A stretch of DNA of 51,070 nt from an uncultured Verrucomicrobiota bacterium (lineage in GTDB: Bacteria; Verrucomicrobiota; Verrucomicrobiia; Methylacidiphilales; UBA1321). Below the pieces are notes generated by a model. That model saw only the letters and a list, made by a program, of their open reading frames with translations. It did no database searches and was not told the DNA's origin. The first letter of the stretch is position 1; each line of letters begins with the position of its first letter. The stretch covers positions 1-51,070 of the forward strand of contig CAIPBM010000080.1 in the NCBI GenBank assembly GCA_903863295.1, given 5' to 3'. Made by a program: the position numbers and the translations under genes. Shown here piece after piece: positions 15,607 through 24,060 of the stretch.

Positions 15607-15750
15607 GGATTTCACTCGGGTTATTACAGGTGAAGTTAAGGTGCTTCGGTAAAGGTCTGATGAAGCACCAACAGGAAAATTGTTAAGGAATGGTAAATTG
15701 CGGGGACTCCATCCCTCCGGGCGTGGTAGTCTGGATCGACCACTTCCGCC
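15607..15750. other. Divergent intergenic region
   Basis: A 144-base gap between the divergent PqqD-like and response-regulator genes must hold both promoters. A near-inverted pair, GGTGCTTCG (15640-15648) and TGAAGCACC (15661-15669), could be an operator, perhaps for the adjacent response regulator. No peptide gene with a ribosome site is evident. Confidence 0.4.
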
Positions 15751-16500
15751 ATGCCCAATCGAACGACAGCCGCCGCCAGCGCTCATCCCGAGGAGGGCCC
15801 GCGTCGGCTCTTGATCATCGATGATGACAAAAAATTGTGCCGGTTGTTGACCGACTACCTTGAGCCACTGGGTTACAATCTCACCTCGGTTCACACCGGA
15901 ACCGAAGGGGCGGACAAAGCCATCGCGGAGTCGTGGCATGCGGTGATCCTCGACATGATGTTGCCGGGAATGGACGGCCTGCAGGTCCTGCGTAAAATTC
16001 GCGAGAAATCGGATGTACCGGTCCTGATGCTGACGGCCCGCGGTGAAGAAGCCGACCGTATCGTTGGCTTGGAATTTGGCGCGGATGACTATTTGCCCAA
16101 AACCTTCTCCACCCGGGAACTGTTGGCACGGTTGCGCGCGGTGACTCGGCGACTCTATCGTGCGCCGTCCATCGAGCCGGTGGCTTCGGCGGATATCGTC
16201 ATAGGAGACCTGCGGATTATTCCGGAGGCGCGAACCGCCACGCTGGTCGAAAAGACGCTCTATCTGACCCCGGTGGAATTTGATCTCCTCGTTTGCCTGG
16301 CGCGAGCCGCCGGACGCGTTAAAACGCGTGACCAGTTGCTTGAGGATATTCGTGAACGGGATTACGAGGTTTTTGATCGCAGTATCGACGTTCACATTTC
16401 GGCGTTACGCCGCAAGCTCGGCGATGACGCCAAATCCCCCCGTTATATTCGTACCTACCGGTCAGCCGGTTATATGCTTATTCATCCGGAGGCGCCTTGA
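15751..16500 (+). CDS. OmpR/PhoB-family response regulator (CpxR-like)
   Basis: A 249-aa two-domain regulator. The receiver domain spans about residues 19-133: acidic cluster LIIDDDKK, phospho-acceptor D68 in VILDMMLPGMDG, Thr in VLMLTARGEE, and K117 in GADDYLPKTFS. PKT replaces the commoner PKP. The C-terminal winged-helix DNA-binding domain includes LTPVEFDLLVCLARAAGRV, SIDVHISALRRKLGDD and IRTYRSAGYML. It should be phosphorylated by the sensor kinase whose TTG start overlaps its stop codon (TTGA). The gene diverges from the PqqD-like/ATP-grasp pair, which could be a target (inference). Confidence 0.95.
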   Translation: MPNRTTAAASAHPEEGPRRLLIIDDDKKLCRLLTDYLEPLGYNLTSVHTGTEGADKAIAESWHAVILDMMLPGMDGLQVLRKIREKSDVPVLMLTARGEEADRIVGLEFGADDYLPKTFSTRELLARLRAVTRRLYRAPSIEPVASADIVIGDLRIIPEARTATLVEKTLYLTPVEFDLLVCLARAAGRVKTRDQLLEDIRERDYEVFDRSIDVHISALRRKLGDDAKSPRYIRTYRSAGYMLIHPEAP

Positions 16501-18017
16501 AGACCCGGTTTCCCCTCTTTGCCCGACTACTTCTCTGGTTTTTTCTCAATGTGCTGGTGGTCTTGGCCGCGCTTTTTCTGACGTTGCGGTTTCAATTTGG
16601 CTCGCAGTTCAAAAGCTTTCTGCCGGACACCTCCCGTTCGCAGACCCAGGCGATGACGGAAGTGCTGATCCACGATCTTGCGACAACTCCCAAGGCGCAG
16701 TGGGATCAATCGCTTTCCCAGTTAAGCGCCGCTTATCACATGGATTTTGCGATTTACGATAAAGCCGGACTTCACGTGGCCGGTGCGCCGATGAATCCGC
16801 CGGAAGAAGCTGTCTCGACGATCTTGATGACCCTGGCCTTGGGACGTCCGGATCGTCAGCCGGAACGTCCGGAAGACTTAGACCAACCGCCCGATTTTCC
16901 ACCTCCGCCTCCACGACCGCAGCCGGAAGGTATGCCCCCACCGCGCGGGGGGCCTGGGCATATGATGCCTGAGTTTCCTCAAAGAGTCATCCGGTCGGAA
17001 AATCCGGAAACATTTTGGCTGTTGGTTCTTCTGCCTCTCGACCGCTTCCACAATACCGACCTGCAGCCGATGATGCTGGTGGGCAAGACGGGCAAGCTCG
17101 GGGAAAGTCCGCTTCTTTTCAACCCGAATCCCTGGTTTTACCTGGCGGCGGGCACCATCGTCTTTTCGGCACTCTTCTGGTTGCCCCTGACGAGGAATCT
17201 CACCCGGGCGATTGCCAGAATGACGGTCGCGACGGAGGAAATTGCCGAGGGACGTTTCGATATCCAGGCCCCGGAAAAGCGTGAGGACGAACTGGGCAGG
17301 CTCGGATTTGCCATCAACCGGATGGCGGCTCGCTTGAAAGGATTCATCACGGGGCAGCGTCGTTTTCTCGGCGATGTCGCACATGAACTTTGCTCACCTC
17401 TGGCGCGGATGGAAGTGGCGCTGGGCATCCTGGAGGAACGTGCTGATGAGAAGACGTTGCCGTATGTGCGGGATGTCCGCGAAGAAGTCACCCAGATGCG
17501 AAAGCTGGCCCATGAATTGTTGAGTTTCTCGAAAGCATCGCTGGGTGAAAGCCGCATCGGGCTGACGACTCTGGCTGTCGTTGAGTTGGTCGCGGCGGCG
17601 GTGCGTCAGGAGCATTGCGGTGAGGGGCAGGTTGAGATCGAGGTGCCGGAGGATTTGATGGTCGAGGTTCATCCGGAACTGATCTGTCGCGCCTTGACCA
17701 ATCTTTTGCGCAATGCGATTCGCTATGCCGGTCATGCGGGGCCGGTCACGGTTGTGGCGAGAAAGGAAGACGCCGAGGTGGTGATCTTGGTGGCTGATCA
17801 AGGTCCCGGGGTGCCGGGGGGTGAATTGGAGCGGCTTTTCGATCCCTTTTATCGGCTCGATGAATCTCGCGATTCGGAGACCGGGGGCACGGGACTTGGC
17901 CTGGCCATCGTCAAGACCTGCGTGGAAGCATGCGGCGGGAAAGTGACCGCTTTTAATCGGGATCCTGCGGGATTGATTGTGGAACTCCGCTTTCCTGACG
18001 CCTCGATCCAGGCGTAA
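16497..18017 (+). CDS. Sensor histidine kinase (CpxA-like)
   Basis: A 506-aa membrane kinase. A first TM helix (residues about 11-30) precedes a roughly 180-residue periplasmic sensor with a very proline-rich stretch (residues 131-160, including PPDFPPPPPRPQPEG). TM2 lies at about 214-231. The HAMP domain follows (TVATEEIAEGRFDIQA), then HisKA with phospho-acceptor H296 in FLGDVAHELCSPLARME and an HATPase domain (NLLRNAIRYAG, VADQGPGVPGG, GGTGLGLAIVKTC). It phosphorylates the upstream response regulator. The TTG start overlaps the regulator's TGA (TTGA), suggesting translational coupling. The CpxA-like H-box suggests envelope-stress sensing, but the signal is unknown. Confidence 0.93.
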   Translation: MKTRFPLFARLLLWFFLNVLVVLAALFLTLRFQFGSQFKSFLPDTSRSQTQAMTEVLIHDLATTPKAQWDQSLSQLSAAYHMDFAIYDKAGLHVAGAPMNPPEEAVSTILMTLALGRPDRQPERPEDLDQPPDFPPPPPRPQPEGMPPPRGGPGHMMPEFPQRVIRSENPETFWLLVLLPLDRFHNTDLQPMMLVGKTGKLGESPLLFNPNPWFYLAAGTIVFSALFWLPLTRNLTRAIARMTVATEEIAEGRFDIQAPEKREDELGRLGFAINRMAARLKGFITGQRRFLGDVAHELCSPLARMEVALGILEERADEKTLPYVRDVREEVTQMRKLAHELLSFSKASLGESRIGLTTLAVVELVAAAVRQEHCGEGQVEIEVPEDLMVEVHPELICRALTNLLRNAIRYAGHAGPVTVVARKEDAEVVILVADQGPGVPGGELERLFDPFYRLDESRDSETGGTGLGLAIVKTCVEACGGKVTAFNRDPAGLIVELRFPDASIQA

Positions 18018-18130
18018 CTCTGGTTTGTCATTGCGGTCTCTCGCCAGATTGATCGCGAAGGCGCCTCGATTTGAGATTTTGACTGCATGTTTTCCTGTTA
18101 AAAATCGCGCCAATTTGGAAAGGTCTCCTC

Positions 18131-19471
18131 ATGCCTGAAGAAGCCGCGCTCAGTCAGTTTATCGATTTTCTCCGTTTTGGAAGCGTCTCGACCGACTCCA
18201 AGTACAAGGACCAGGTGCTGGGTTGCGCCGACTGGCTCCGTCAGAAGTTGATCGCAATTGGCCTCAAGGCCGCTGTGCACGAGACGCCGGGGCATCCCAT
18301 CATCGTGGCGCACGGGCCGAAAAGGGAGGGCCGCCCCACGGTGCTGATCTACGGGCATTACGATGTGCAGCCGGTTGATCCATTGACACTGTGGCATCGC
18401 CCGCCCTTCAATCCGGGCATTGAAAACGGGATCATCACCGCGCGCGGTGCCAGCGATAATAAGGGACAGATTTTCGCCCATATTCTCGGCATTGAACAAA
18501 CGTTGAAAGAGACGGGCGATCTGCCGGTTAACCTGATCCTGCTCGTTGAAGGCGAGGAAGAAATCGGCAGCCCAAACCTGGCCGCTTTTCTCAGCTCGCA
18601 TCGCGAGGAACTGGCCTGTGACGTCGTTGCCATTTCCGATTCCTCAATGATCGCGCCCGGTCATCCCACGTTCACCTACGGACTGCGTGGACTCACCGCC
18701 GTTGAGGTCACCGCGACGGGACCCGACCACGATCTTCATTCGGGCATCTTCGGCGGCGCGGTCGAAAATCCCGCCACCGTGCTCGCGCGCCTCATTGCCG
18801 GGCTGCACGACAAAAATCTCAAGGTCAAGCTGGAGGGCTTTTATGATGACGTCCGTCCGCTGGCCCTCTGGGAACGGAAGGCCTGGAAGCATTTGCCACT
18901 CACGGAAAACGTTTTGCTGAAGATGACCGGCTCACCCGCTTTGCGCGGCGAAAAGGGATTCACCGCCCTGGAACGCATCTGGGCACGGCCCACGGCGGAG
19001 GTCAATGGCATCGGGGGTGGTTATCAGGGTGAGGGAACCAAGACCGTGCTACCGAGCAAGGCCATGGCGAAGTTCACCTTCCGCCTCGTTCCGGACCAGG
19101 ACCCGAAGAAGATCAGCGAGATCGTACAGGACTACTTTCGGAAGAACGCGCCGCCCTCAGTGAAGCTCGATATCGTGGCTGGTCACAGCGGCGAACCCTA
19201 CCTTGTCGATCCGAACGCGGGCTTTGGCATGGCCGCGCAGAAGGCTCTGGGACGGATCTTCCCCGGACAGAAACCGGCGTTGATCCGCGAGGGAGGCTCG
19301 ATTCCGATTGTCGCCGATTTCAAGACTATCCTGAAAGCGGATACGTTGCTGCTCGGCTTTGCTCTGCCCGATTGCAATGCGCATAGCCCGAATGAGACGT
19401 TCCCGTTGGCGCATCTCGACCTGGGCGCGAAGTTGAATCGGTATCTCCTGGAAGAGATCGCGGCGGCGTAG
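18131..19471 (+). CDS. M20 family metallopeptidase (dipeptidase-like)
   Basis: A 446-aa zinc peptidase. Metal and catalytic segments are visible: IYGHYDVQPVDPLTLW, RGASDNKGQIFAHILGIEQ, LLVEGEEEIGSPNLAAFL (general-base Glu) and GPDHDLHSGIFGGAVENP in the dimerisation domain; a final metal-ligand His lies in DCNAHSPNETF. It belongs to the M20A/CNDP-like dipeptidase group, which cleaves dipeptides or acylated amino acids. No signal peptide, so it is cytoplasmic. It stands alone, with 113 bases after the kinase gene and a 106-base inverted-repeat element 39 bases after its end. Substrate not determinable. Confidence 0.93.
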   Translation: MPEEAALSQFIDFLRFGSVSTDSKYKDQVLGCADWLRQKLIAIGLKAAVHETPGHPIIVAHGPKREGRPTVLIYGHYDVQPVDPLTLWHRPPFNPGIENGIITARGASDNKGQIFAHILGIEQTLKETGDLPVNLILLVEGEEEIGSPNLAAFLSSHREELACDVVAISDSSMIAPGHPTFTYGLRGLTAVEVTATGPDHDLHSGIFGGAVENPATVLARLIAGLHDKNLKVKLEGFYDDVRPLALWERKAWKHLPLTENVLLKMTGSPALRGEKGFTALERIWARPTAEVNGIGGGYQGEGTKTVLPSKAMAKFTFRLVPDQDPKKISEIVQDYFRKNAPPSVKLDIVAGHSGEPYLVDPNAGFGMAAQKALGRIFPGQKPALIREGGSIPIVADFKTILKADTLLLGFALPDCNAHSPNETFPLAHLDLGAKLNRYLLEEIAAA

Positions 19472-19510
19472 GATAAGTATGGAATTTTATTACAGTTCAC
19501 TTTTCCAATT

Positions 19511-19616
19511 CCGTCATCCTGAGCTTGTCGAAGGATCAGCTTCCATTGATATCCGGCATTAACCGCTCATTTGCAACTCACCGGGGGCTGATCCTTCGAC
19601 AAGCTCAGGATGACGG
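19511..19616. repeat. 106-base element with 30-base perfect terminal inverted repeats
   Basis: The left arm 19511-19540 (CCGTCATCCTGAGCTTGTCG and on) and right arm 19587-19616 are perfect reverse complements of 30 bases around a 46-base centre. A second copy with the same ends and similar centre borders lies at 38822-38928, and a lone right arm at about 26350-26378. No reading frame inside. It has the form of a MITE or large REP unit. The remaining 81 bases to the next gene show nothing else. Confidence 0.85.
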
Positions 19617-19697
19617 ATACGAAAGAAGAATCTTGCTTGGCACGAAGCACCAAACTCCTGACTTGCCGGAAATGCCCCGCTTGGGGAGACTGCGCGG

Positions 19698-22286
19698 GTG
19701 CATGATGTAGTTACCGCGACGTCGACCGTCGCGACCGATCTTCCCCGCCTTCAGGTGCGGGCCAAATTCTTTTTTGAGGGTGAGAACAAGTTCTATCTCC
19801 AGGGTGTGACCTACGGCCCGTTCCGTCCCGCCACCGCTGGCGGCGTGAATCTGCCGACGCCGGAAAAGGTCTCCATCGATTTCGGCCTGATGCGCGACCT
19901 GGGCGTGAATGTCATCCGCGTTTACCACACGCCGCCGCGCTGGTTCCTCGATCTCGCGCAGAGTTTCCGCATGCGGGTCATGGTCACCATTCCCTGGCAC
20001 AAGCGCGTCCTTTTTCTCGATGAGCGCGAAGCAGTTGAGACGATCCGCGAGAACGTGGCCAAGGCGGCTGCGGCCAATGCGGGCCATCCTGCGATGCTCG
20101 GCTTCTTCATCGACAACGAAATCCCGCCCGATCTCGTGCGCTGGTACGGCGCAAGGCGCATGGAGGAGTTTCTCAATTCGCTGGTGCGGATCGTGAAGAA
20201 GAACGATCCCCTTGCGCTTGCAGCCTACGCGAATTTTCCGCCGACCGAGTACCTCTTGCCGAGCGAAGTCGATTTCTACAGCTATAACGTCTACCTCCAT
20301 CGCAAGAAGGATCTGGTGGGCTATCTCGGCCGCCTGCAAAATCTGGCGGGGGACAAGCCGCTGATCCTGAGCGAATTTGGCATGGATACGATCCGGCATC
20401 CCGAGGAGGAGCAGGCGCATCTTCTCACCGAGCATGTAACCACGGTTTTTGAAGCCGGTTTGGCCGGGACGTTCATCTTTTCCTGGACGGACGAGTGGTT
20501 CACCGATGGTATCGACGTGACCGACTGGGCCTTCGGGATCGTGACGACGGAGCGTCGTCCCAAGGCGAGTTACAAGGCGCTGCAGCCGATGTTGAAGAAC
20601 CCGGAGCGTCCCCTTTACCCGCGGTTCGTCCCCGAAACGCCATTGCCGATGGTCTCAGTCGTGGTCTGTTCCTACAACGGTGCGCGGACGTTGCGCGATT
20701 GCCTGACTTCGCTTCAGGACATGCATTACCCGAACTACGAGGTGGTGTTTGTCGACGATGGCTCGAAGGACAATACGCAGGAAATCATGAAGGATTTCCC
20801 GAAGGTGCGGAACATCGTGCAGGTCAATAAGGGCCTCAGTGTTGCGCGGAATGTCGGTATCGCGGCGGCAAAGGGTGAGGTGGTCGCGTTCACCGATTCC
20901 GACTGCATGGCGGATCGCGACTGGCTCTATTTTCTTGTCCACACGCTGCTCTCAGCGGACTTCGCTGCGGTCGGCGGACCGAACATCTCGCCGCCGGCAA
21001 CCGATTGGATTCAAGCCGTGGTCGGGGCTGCGCCGGGTTCTCCGAGCCACGTGCTGCTCACCGATACCGTGGCCGAGCACGTGCCCGGTTGCAACATGGC
21101 CTATCATAAGTGGGCGTTGGAAGAGATCGGTGGATTTGATGCGGAATATCGCAAGGCGGGCGACGACGTCGATGTCTGCTGGCGGTTGATGCAGCGCGGC
21201 TATCAGATCGGATTCAGTCCGGCGGCGGTGGTCTGGCATTACCGGCGGTTTGAGGTGCGTACCTACTTTAGCCAGCAGACCGGTTACGGCGAGGCGGAGG
21301 CGATGCTACGTTACAAGCATCTCCAATATTTCGGCACGACCGGCTCCGCGATCTGGCACGGAAACGTCTACTCACAGGTGCGGATGGATTCCTTTTTCTC
21401 CAAGCCGATCATCTATCACGGTATTTTCGGCACGGGACTTTTCCAGTGCATTTACCCGAAGCGGTACTCGCCTTTCGCGGCTTTGCTCAGCAGCCTGGAA
21501 TGGCTGGCGGTCACGATCTTCGTGCTCTTGTTGGCGATTCCGCTCGCCTCGCTGCGGCTGATCCCGCTGATCATGTTTGGGCTGACGTTGCTCGTCGGGC
21601 TCGGCTATATGGCGCAGGCGAGGATCGAGACGAAATTCGACAGCATTCCCGCGCGGTTGCTGCTGCTTTACCTCGCTGTGGTGCAGCCATGGCGTCGCGC
21701 CTGGGCACGCTACTTCACCTGGCTGCGGGGCAAGCGGACGCCGCCTGCGGTCATCGCGACGAAGGAGGACGCCCCGCATCTTACCGTGAGCTGGCGCGAA
21801 GCCGGCAGCCTCGCCTTCTGGAGCGAAACCGGTCTGGAGCGGCATCATCTGCTGATCAAGATCGAGCAATTGCTCGATGAAGAGGGCTGGAAGTATTCGC
21901 TCGATACCGGGTGGACAAACTGGGACATGCACGTCTTCGCCAGCCGTTGGTGGAACCTGCGCCTGCTCACCATGACGGAGATTTATCCGCAGGGACGGCG
22001 TCTGACCCGGGTTGGAAACTTCCTCAACGTGAGCACGTTCTCTTCGCTCGTCGGCGGATTGCTTTGCACCTTCTCTCTCGTGTTGTTGCTGACCCTGACG
22101 CGTCCGAGCTCGAAGGCTGCCGTGCTGGCCACGCTCGCGGTTCCGGCGGCGACCTCCCTCATTGCCCTCTTCTGGTTTATTCATGGACTGCGCCTTCGGC
22201 ACCGTCTCGCTGAGCTGGTTGAGGTTGCCGCGATCCGCGCGGGCTTGCAGCCATTGGGAAAAAAGCAGGAGAACAGAGGGAAATAA
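19698..22286 (+). CDS. Fusion: TIM-barrel glycoside hydrolase, GT2 glycosyltransferase and C-terminal membrane region
   Basis: An 862-aa three-part protein. Residues about 25-300 form a TIM-barrel hydrolase domain (clan GH-A-like): YLQGVTYGPFRPAT, LGVNVIRVYHTPPRWFLDLA, putative acid/base E141 in FFIDNEIPPD and nucleophile E226 in ILSEFGMDT. Residues about 315-540 are a GT-A family 2 domain: VSVVVCSYNGARTLRDCL, VFVDDGSKDNTQEI, AFTDSDCMADRDW and GGFDAEYRKAGDDVDVCWRL. Hydrophobic helices follow at about 595-640 and 775-830. Both domains keep catalytic residues. No signal peptide is seen, so both should face the cytoplasm. It may make and trim an extracellular polysaccharide (inference). The start is a GTG; a later start is possible. 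Confidence 0.82.
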   Translation: MHDVVTATSTVATDLPRLQVRAKFFFEGENKFYLQGVTYGPFRPATAGGVNLPTPEKVSIDFGLMRDLGVNVIRVYHTPPRWFLDLAQSFRMRVMVTIPWHKRVLFLDEREAVETIRENVAKAAAANAGHPAMLGFFIDNEIPPDLVRWYGARRMEEFLNSLVRIVKKNDPLALAAYANFPPTEYLLPSEVDFYSYNVYLHRKKDLVGYLGRLQNLAGDKPLILSEFGMDTIRHPEEEQAHLLTEHVTTVFEAGLAGTFIFSWTDEWFTDGIDVTDWAFGIVTTERRPKASYKALQPMLKNPERPLYPRFVPETPLPMVSVVVCSYNGARTLRDCLTSLQDMHYPNYEVVFVDDGSKDNTQEIMKDFPKVRNIVQVNKGLSVARNVGIAAAKGEVVAFTDSDCMADRDWLYFLVHTLLSADFAAVGGPNISPPATDWIQAVVGAAPGSPSHVLLTDTVAEHVPGCNMAYHKWALEEIGGFDAEYRKAGDDVDVCWRLMQRGYQIGFSPAAVVWHYRRFEVRTYFSQQTGYGEAEAMLRYKHLQYFGTTGSAIWHGNVYSQVRMDSFFSKPIIYHGIFGTGLFQCIYPKRYSPFAALLSSLEWLAVTIFVLLLAIPLASLRLIPLIMFGLTLLVGLGYMAQARIETKFDSIPARLLLLYLAVVQPWRRAWARYFTWLRGKRTPPAVIATKEDAPHLTVSWREAGSLAFWSETGLERHHLLIKIEQLLDEEGWKYSLDTGWTNWDMHVFASRWWNLRLLTMTEIYPQGRRLTRVGNFLNVSTFSSLVGGLLCTFSLVLLLTLTRPSSKAAVLATLAVPAATSLIALFWFIHGLRLRHRLAELVEVAAIRAGLQPLGKKQENRGK

Positions 22287-22328
22287 AAATCACCTTGCAG
22301 GCACGACGAATCGTGTAATCCTAGGTTT

Positions 22329-22514
22329 ATGAGCCAGAAGGAGCTTGCATTAGATGCACTTTCCCATCTGCCGGATGATTGTACGTCCGAGCAAATTGTG
22401 GAGCACCTCCGCTTCTTGCTAGGTGTACAGGAAGGTATTGATCAACTGGATCGTGGCGAGGGTATTTCACACGACGGGGTGAAACGGGATTCGGCCACAT
22501 GGCTGTCCACATAA
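22329..22514 (+). CDS. Antitoxin of a ParE/RelE-type module
   Basis: A 61-aa acidic protein (SQKELALDALSHLPDDCTSE, then a helical stretch to GEGISHDGVKRDSATWL). Size, acidity and the E-G-x-x-I-S-H-D-x-V tail match small antitoxins that precede ParE-type toxins. It lacks a clear DNA-binding domain, so autoregulation is uncertain. The final 16 bases overlap the toxin gene, a common arrangement that keeps antitoxin synthesis ahead of toxin. It should bind and neutralise the downstream protein. Confidence 0.75.
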   Translation: MSQKELALDALSHLPDDCTSEQIVEHLRFLLGVQEGIDQLDRGEGISHDGVKRDSATWLST

Positions 22515-22795
22515 TTTGGTCGCTGCTGGCCAAGTCCGACTTCAAGCAGGCAGTCACCTACATTCGGGATGATAACCCAATTGCCGCACAGCAATGGCGA
22601 ATAGCTCTTCTAGAACGGGTCGAATTGCTTGCAGATTTTCCCGAACTTGGACGCCTCGTCCCTCTTAAAGCTAATCCAGCGGCTCGCGAAATTATTTTTG
22701 GCCGATATCGTATCATCTACCAGTACGCTCAGATCACCGACAGCATCCAGATCATCCGTATCTGGCATTCGGCTCGCGGTGAGCCTGAAATTTAA
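22499..22795 (+). CDS. ParE/RelE-superfamily toxin
   Basis: A 98-aa basic protein with the RelE/ParE fold signature. An N-terminal strand and helix with SDFKQAVTYIRDDNPIAAQQ is followed by LADFPELGRLVP, then REIIFGRYRIIYQY and IIRIWHSARGEP at the C-terminus. ParE members poison DNA gyrase; RelE members cleave mRNA on the ribosome. The R-x-Y-R-I-I-Y pattern is shared by both, with closer resemblance to ParE (inference). It overlaps its antitoxin by 16 bases and marks the left edge of an accessory patch ending at tRNA-Lys. Confidence 0.83.
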   Translation: MAVHIIWSLLAKSDFKQAVTYIRDDNPIAAQQWRIALLERVELLADFPELGRLVPLKANPAAREIIFGRYRIIYQYAQITDSIQIIRIWHSARGEPEI

Positions 22796-22797
22796 CT

Positions 22798-22950
22798 CGC
22801 GCCATTGAGATCGTGGAGGAACTGCCGCCCTTCGTCCAGACCGTGGCGGTAACCGTAAACGCGATGAAGGAATTCACCAATCTGGGCTGGACGAAACAGC
22901 TCAAGACGTTCGGCATCGCGGAATTGCACGGGCAGGAATCGCCGGTGCAT
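22798..22950 (+). pseudogene. trpF: Fragment of phosphoribosylanthranilate isomerase
   Basis: Immediately after the toxin stop, the plus-strand frame reads RAIEIVEELPPFVQTVAVTV followed by NAMKEF and then FGIAELHGQESPV. This matches the middle of TrpF, where relatives have A-x-E-I-(x)4-LPPFV-x-x-VG-x-FVN and later a QLHGDES motif. There is no start region, no N-terminal third and no C-terminal half, and the frame soon runs into unrelated residues before a stop at 23010. So it is a relic, probably left by a deletion or insertion at this locus. Recognised by eye only. Confidence 0.6.
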
Positions 22951-23020
22951 GTGAGGGTGGTATGCACTATGTGGCCGGAAGAAAGGGCTAGGGCCATGTG
23001 CCGCAACTAAAGGGAGGGTG

Positions 23021-23078
23021 TGGCCTGACTAGGATTCGAACCTTGGACAAAACTTAAGAATCGCCTATCCGCTCTGTA
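23021..23078 (-). pseudogene. Degenerate tRNA-Lys 3' portion (fragment B)
   Basis: Read on the minus strand this gives an anticodon-loop-like TTCTTAA, a T-arm AAGGTTCGAATCCTAG and an acceptor end TCAGGCCA. It resembles the 3' portion of the intact tRNA-Lys(CTT) at 24805-24876. The T-stem has a mismatch, the anticodon stem does not pair well, and there is no 5' acceptor strand. It borders the left side of the PEP-CTERM gene. Confidence 0.65.
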
Positions 23079-23121
23079 CATGACCTTCGTGGGTGTGCTA
23101 CCAACGAACACGCGAGTAACG

Positions 23122-23721
23122 ATGAATTTACGCACATTCAGCTTGTACCTTTTTCTTTTCGCAGCCATTGGAGGTTCTGTCCAAGCCAGATTGATCACGT
23201 TTGATGATCTTACGGACACCAGCTTGAATGGTGAGGGAACTCCTATCAAAAATGGGTACGCAGGCTTGGATTGGGATAACTTTAATGTCCTGAACACTCA
23301 ATCGATTTCTCCCCCGAACGGGTTTGTCAACGGTACCGTTTCTGTTCCCAATGTGGCCTATAACGTGGGTGGCTTGGAGGCGTCAATTAGCAGCCTCACG
23401 CCCATCGATTTGGATAAACTTCAGATGGCAGCGAATAATTACCAGAACTTGGTCGCGATAATTTCAGCGTATTACCAGGGCACCCTCGAGACTCAACGGC
23501 AGGTCACTCTGAGTACGACAGGAGCCACTTTTGTGGAGTTGAATTTTCACAACGTAACCTCCGTTGTCTTTGACGCCGGCGGCAGGGAAATGTTGCTGGA
23601 TGACGTGAGTATTTCCTTCGTACCTGAGCCATCGCATTACGGTTTCGCCGTCTTCCTCGCTTTGGCAGGTCTCGTCGTTTGGCGAAGGCTGCCGACTTTA
23701 AGCGATGTGGCCCGGCAATGA
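23122..23721 (+). CDS. PEP-CTERM anchored exported protein
   Basis: A 199-aa protein from the ATG at 23122; the frame extends upstream to 23080, but the signal peptide begins here (MNLRTFSLYLFLFAAIGGSV). The body starts with ITFDDLTD, a common opening in exported PEP-CTERM proteins. It ends with VPEPSHYGF, a hydrophobic helix and WRRL, the PEP-CTERM sorting signal recognised by exosortase. It should be secreted and anchored or released at the surface, often alongside exopolysaccharide. Exosortase is not in this window. Its last 14 bases, including the stop, lie inside a tRNA-Lys 3' fragment, and a second fragment ends 43 bases before its start. Function of the body unknown. Confidence 0.85.
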   Translation: MNLRTFSLYLFLFAAIGGSVQARLITFDDLTDTSLNGEGTPIKNGYAGLDWDNFNVLNTQSISPPNGFVNGTVSVPNVAYNVGGLEASISSLTPIDLDKLQMAANNYQNLVAIISAYYQGTLETQRQVTLSTTGATFVELNFHNVTSVVFDAGGREMLLDDVSISFVPEPSHYGFAVFLALAGLVVWRRLPTLSDVARQ

Positions 23722-23757
23722 TTCGAACCTTGGACTAGGTGATTTAGAGTATCTCCG
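23708..23757 (-). pseudogene. Degenerate tRNA-Lys 3' half (fragment A)
   Basis: On the minus strand the last about 46 bases read ACTCTAAATCACCTAGTCC, then AAGGTTCGAATCATTGCCGG and GCCA. This is nearly identical to the 3' half of the intact tRNA-Lys(CTT) at 24805-24876, with about five differences, and stops in the anticodon arm. It overlaps the end of the PEP-CTERM gene. Probably a copy made by integration at the tRNA gene. Confidence 0.75.
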
Positions 23758-24060
23758 GAAAATCGGGATTTTCAGCGATCATTTGTGGCTGGGGAATGCA
23801 GCACACTTCGTGTTTCTCGGTTAGCAATTTTGACTGTATGAGCCAACCCCAATGAGGGTACGCTCTCACGTCCCTGTTGACGAAGCTGACGGTCGTGGCC
23901 CACTCAACCTACGGGAGGAACCGACGACCCCGTAGTGGTGTGCTTGGCATTGCCTGCCCGATTTCTCGCTCCGGCGCGCCAGACGCGGCGTGAGCGCACC
24001 GTGCGCCTTTTAACAAAAAACTCCGCCGACGGCCAAGTAAAGGCAACCGTTGAACGTGAC
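23722..24060. other. Intergenic gap without a recognisable gene
   Basis: Apart from the tRNA-Lys fragment at its left end, I see no coding frame with a plausible start, no strong hairpin with a U-run and no known repeat family. The convergent PEP-CTERM and cupin genes both end here, so terminators may be present but weak. Confidence 0.5.

Noticed and set aside
15607-16395. Upstream extension of the PqqD-like gene
   Set aside because: The extension is antisense to the response regulator and has no PqqD resemblance.
23080-23121. Earlier start for the PEP-CTERM protein
   Set aside because: The signal peptide begins at the ATG at 23122; the earlier segment adjoins a tRNA fragment.
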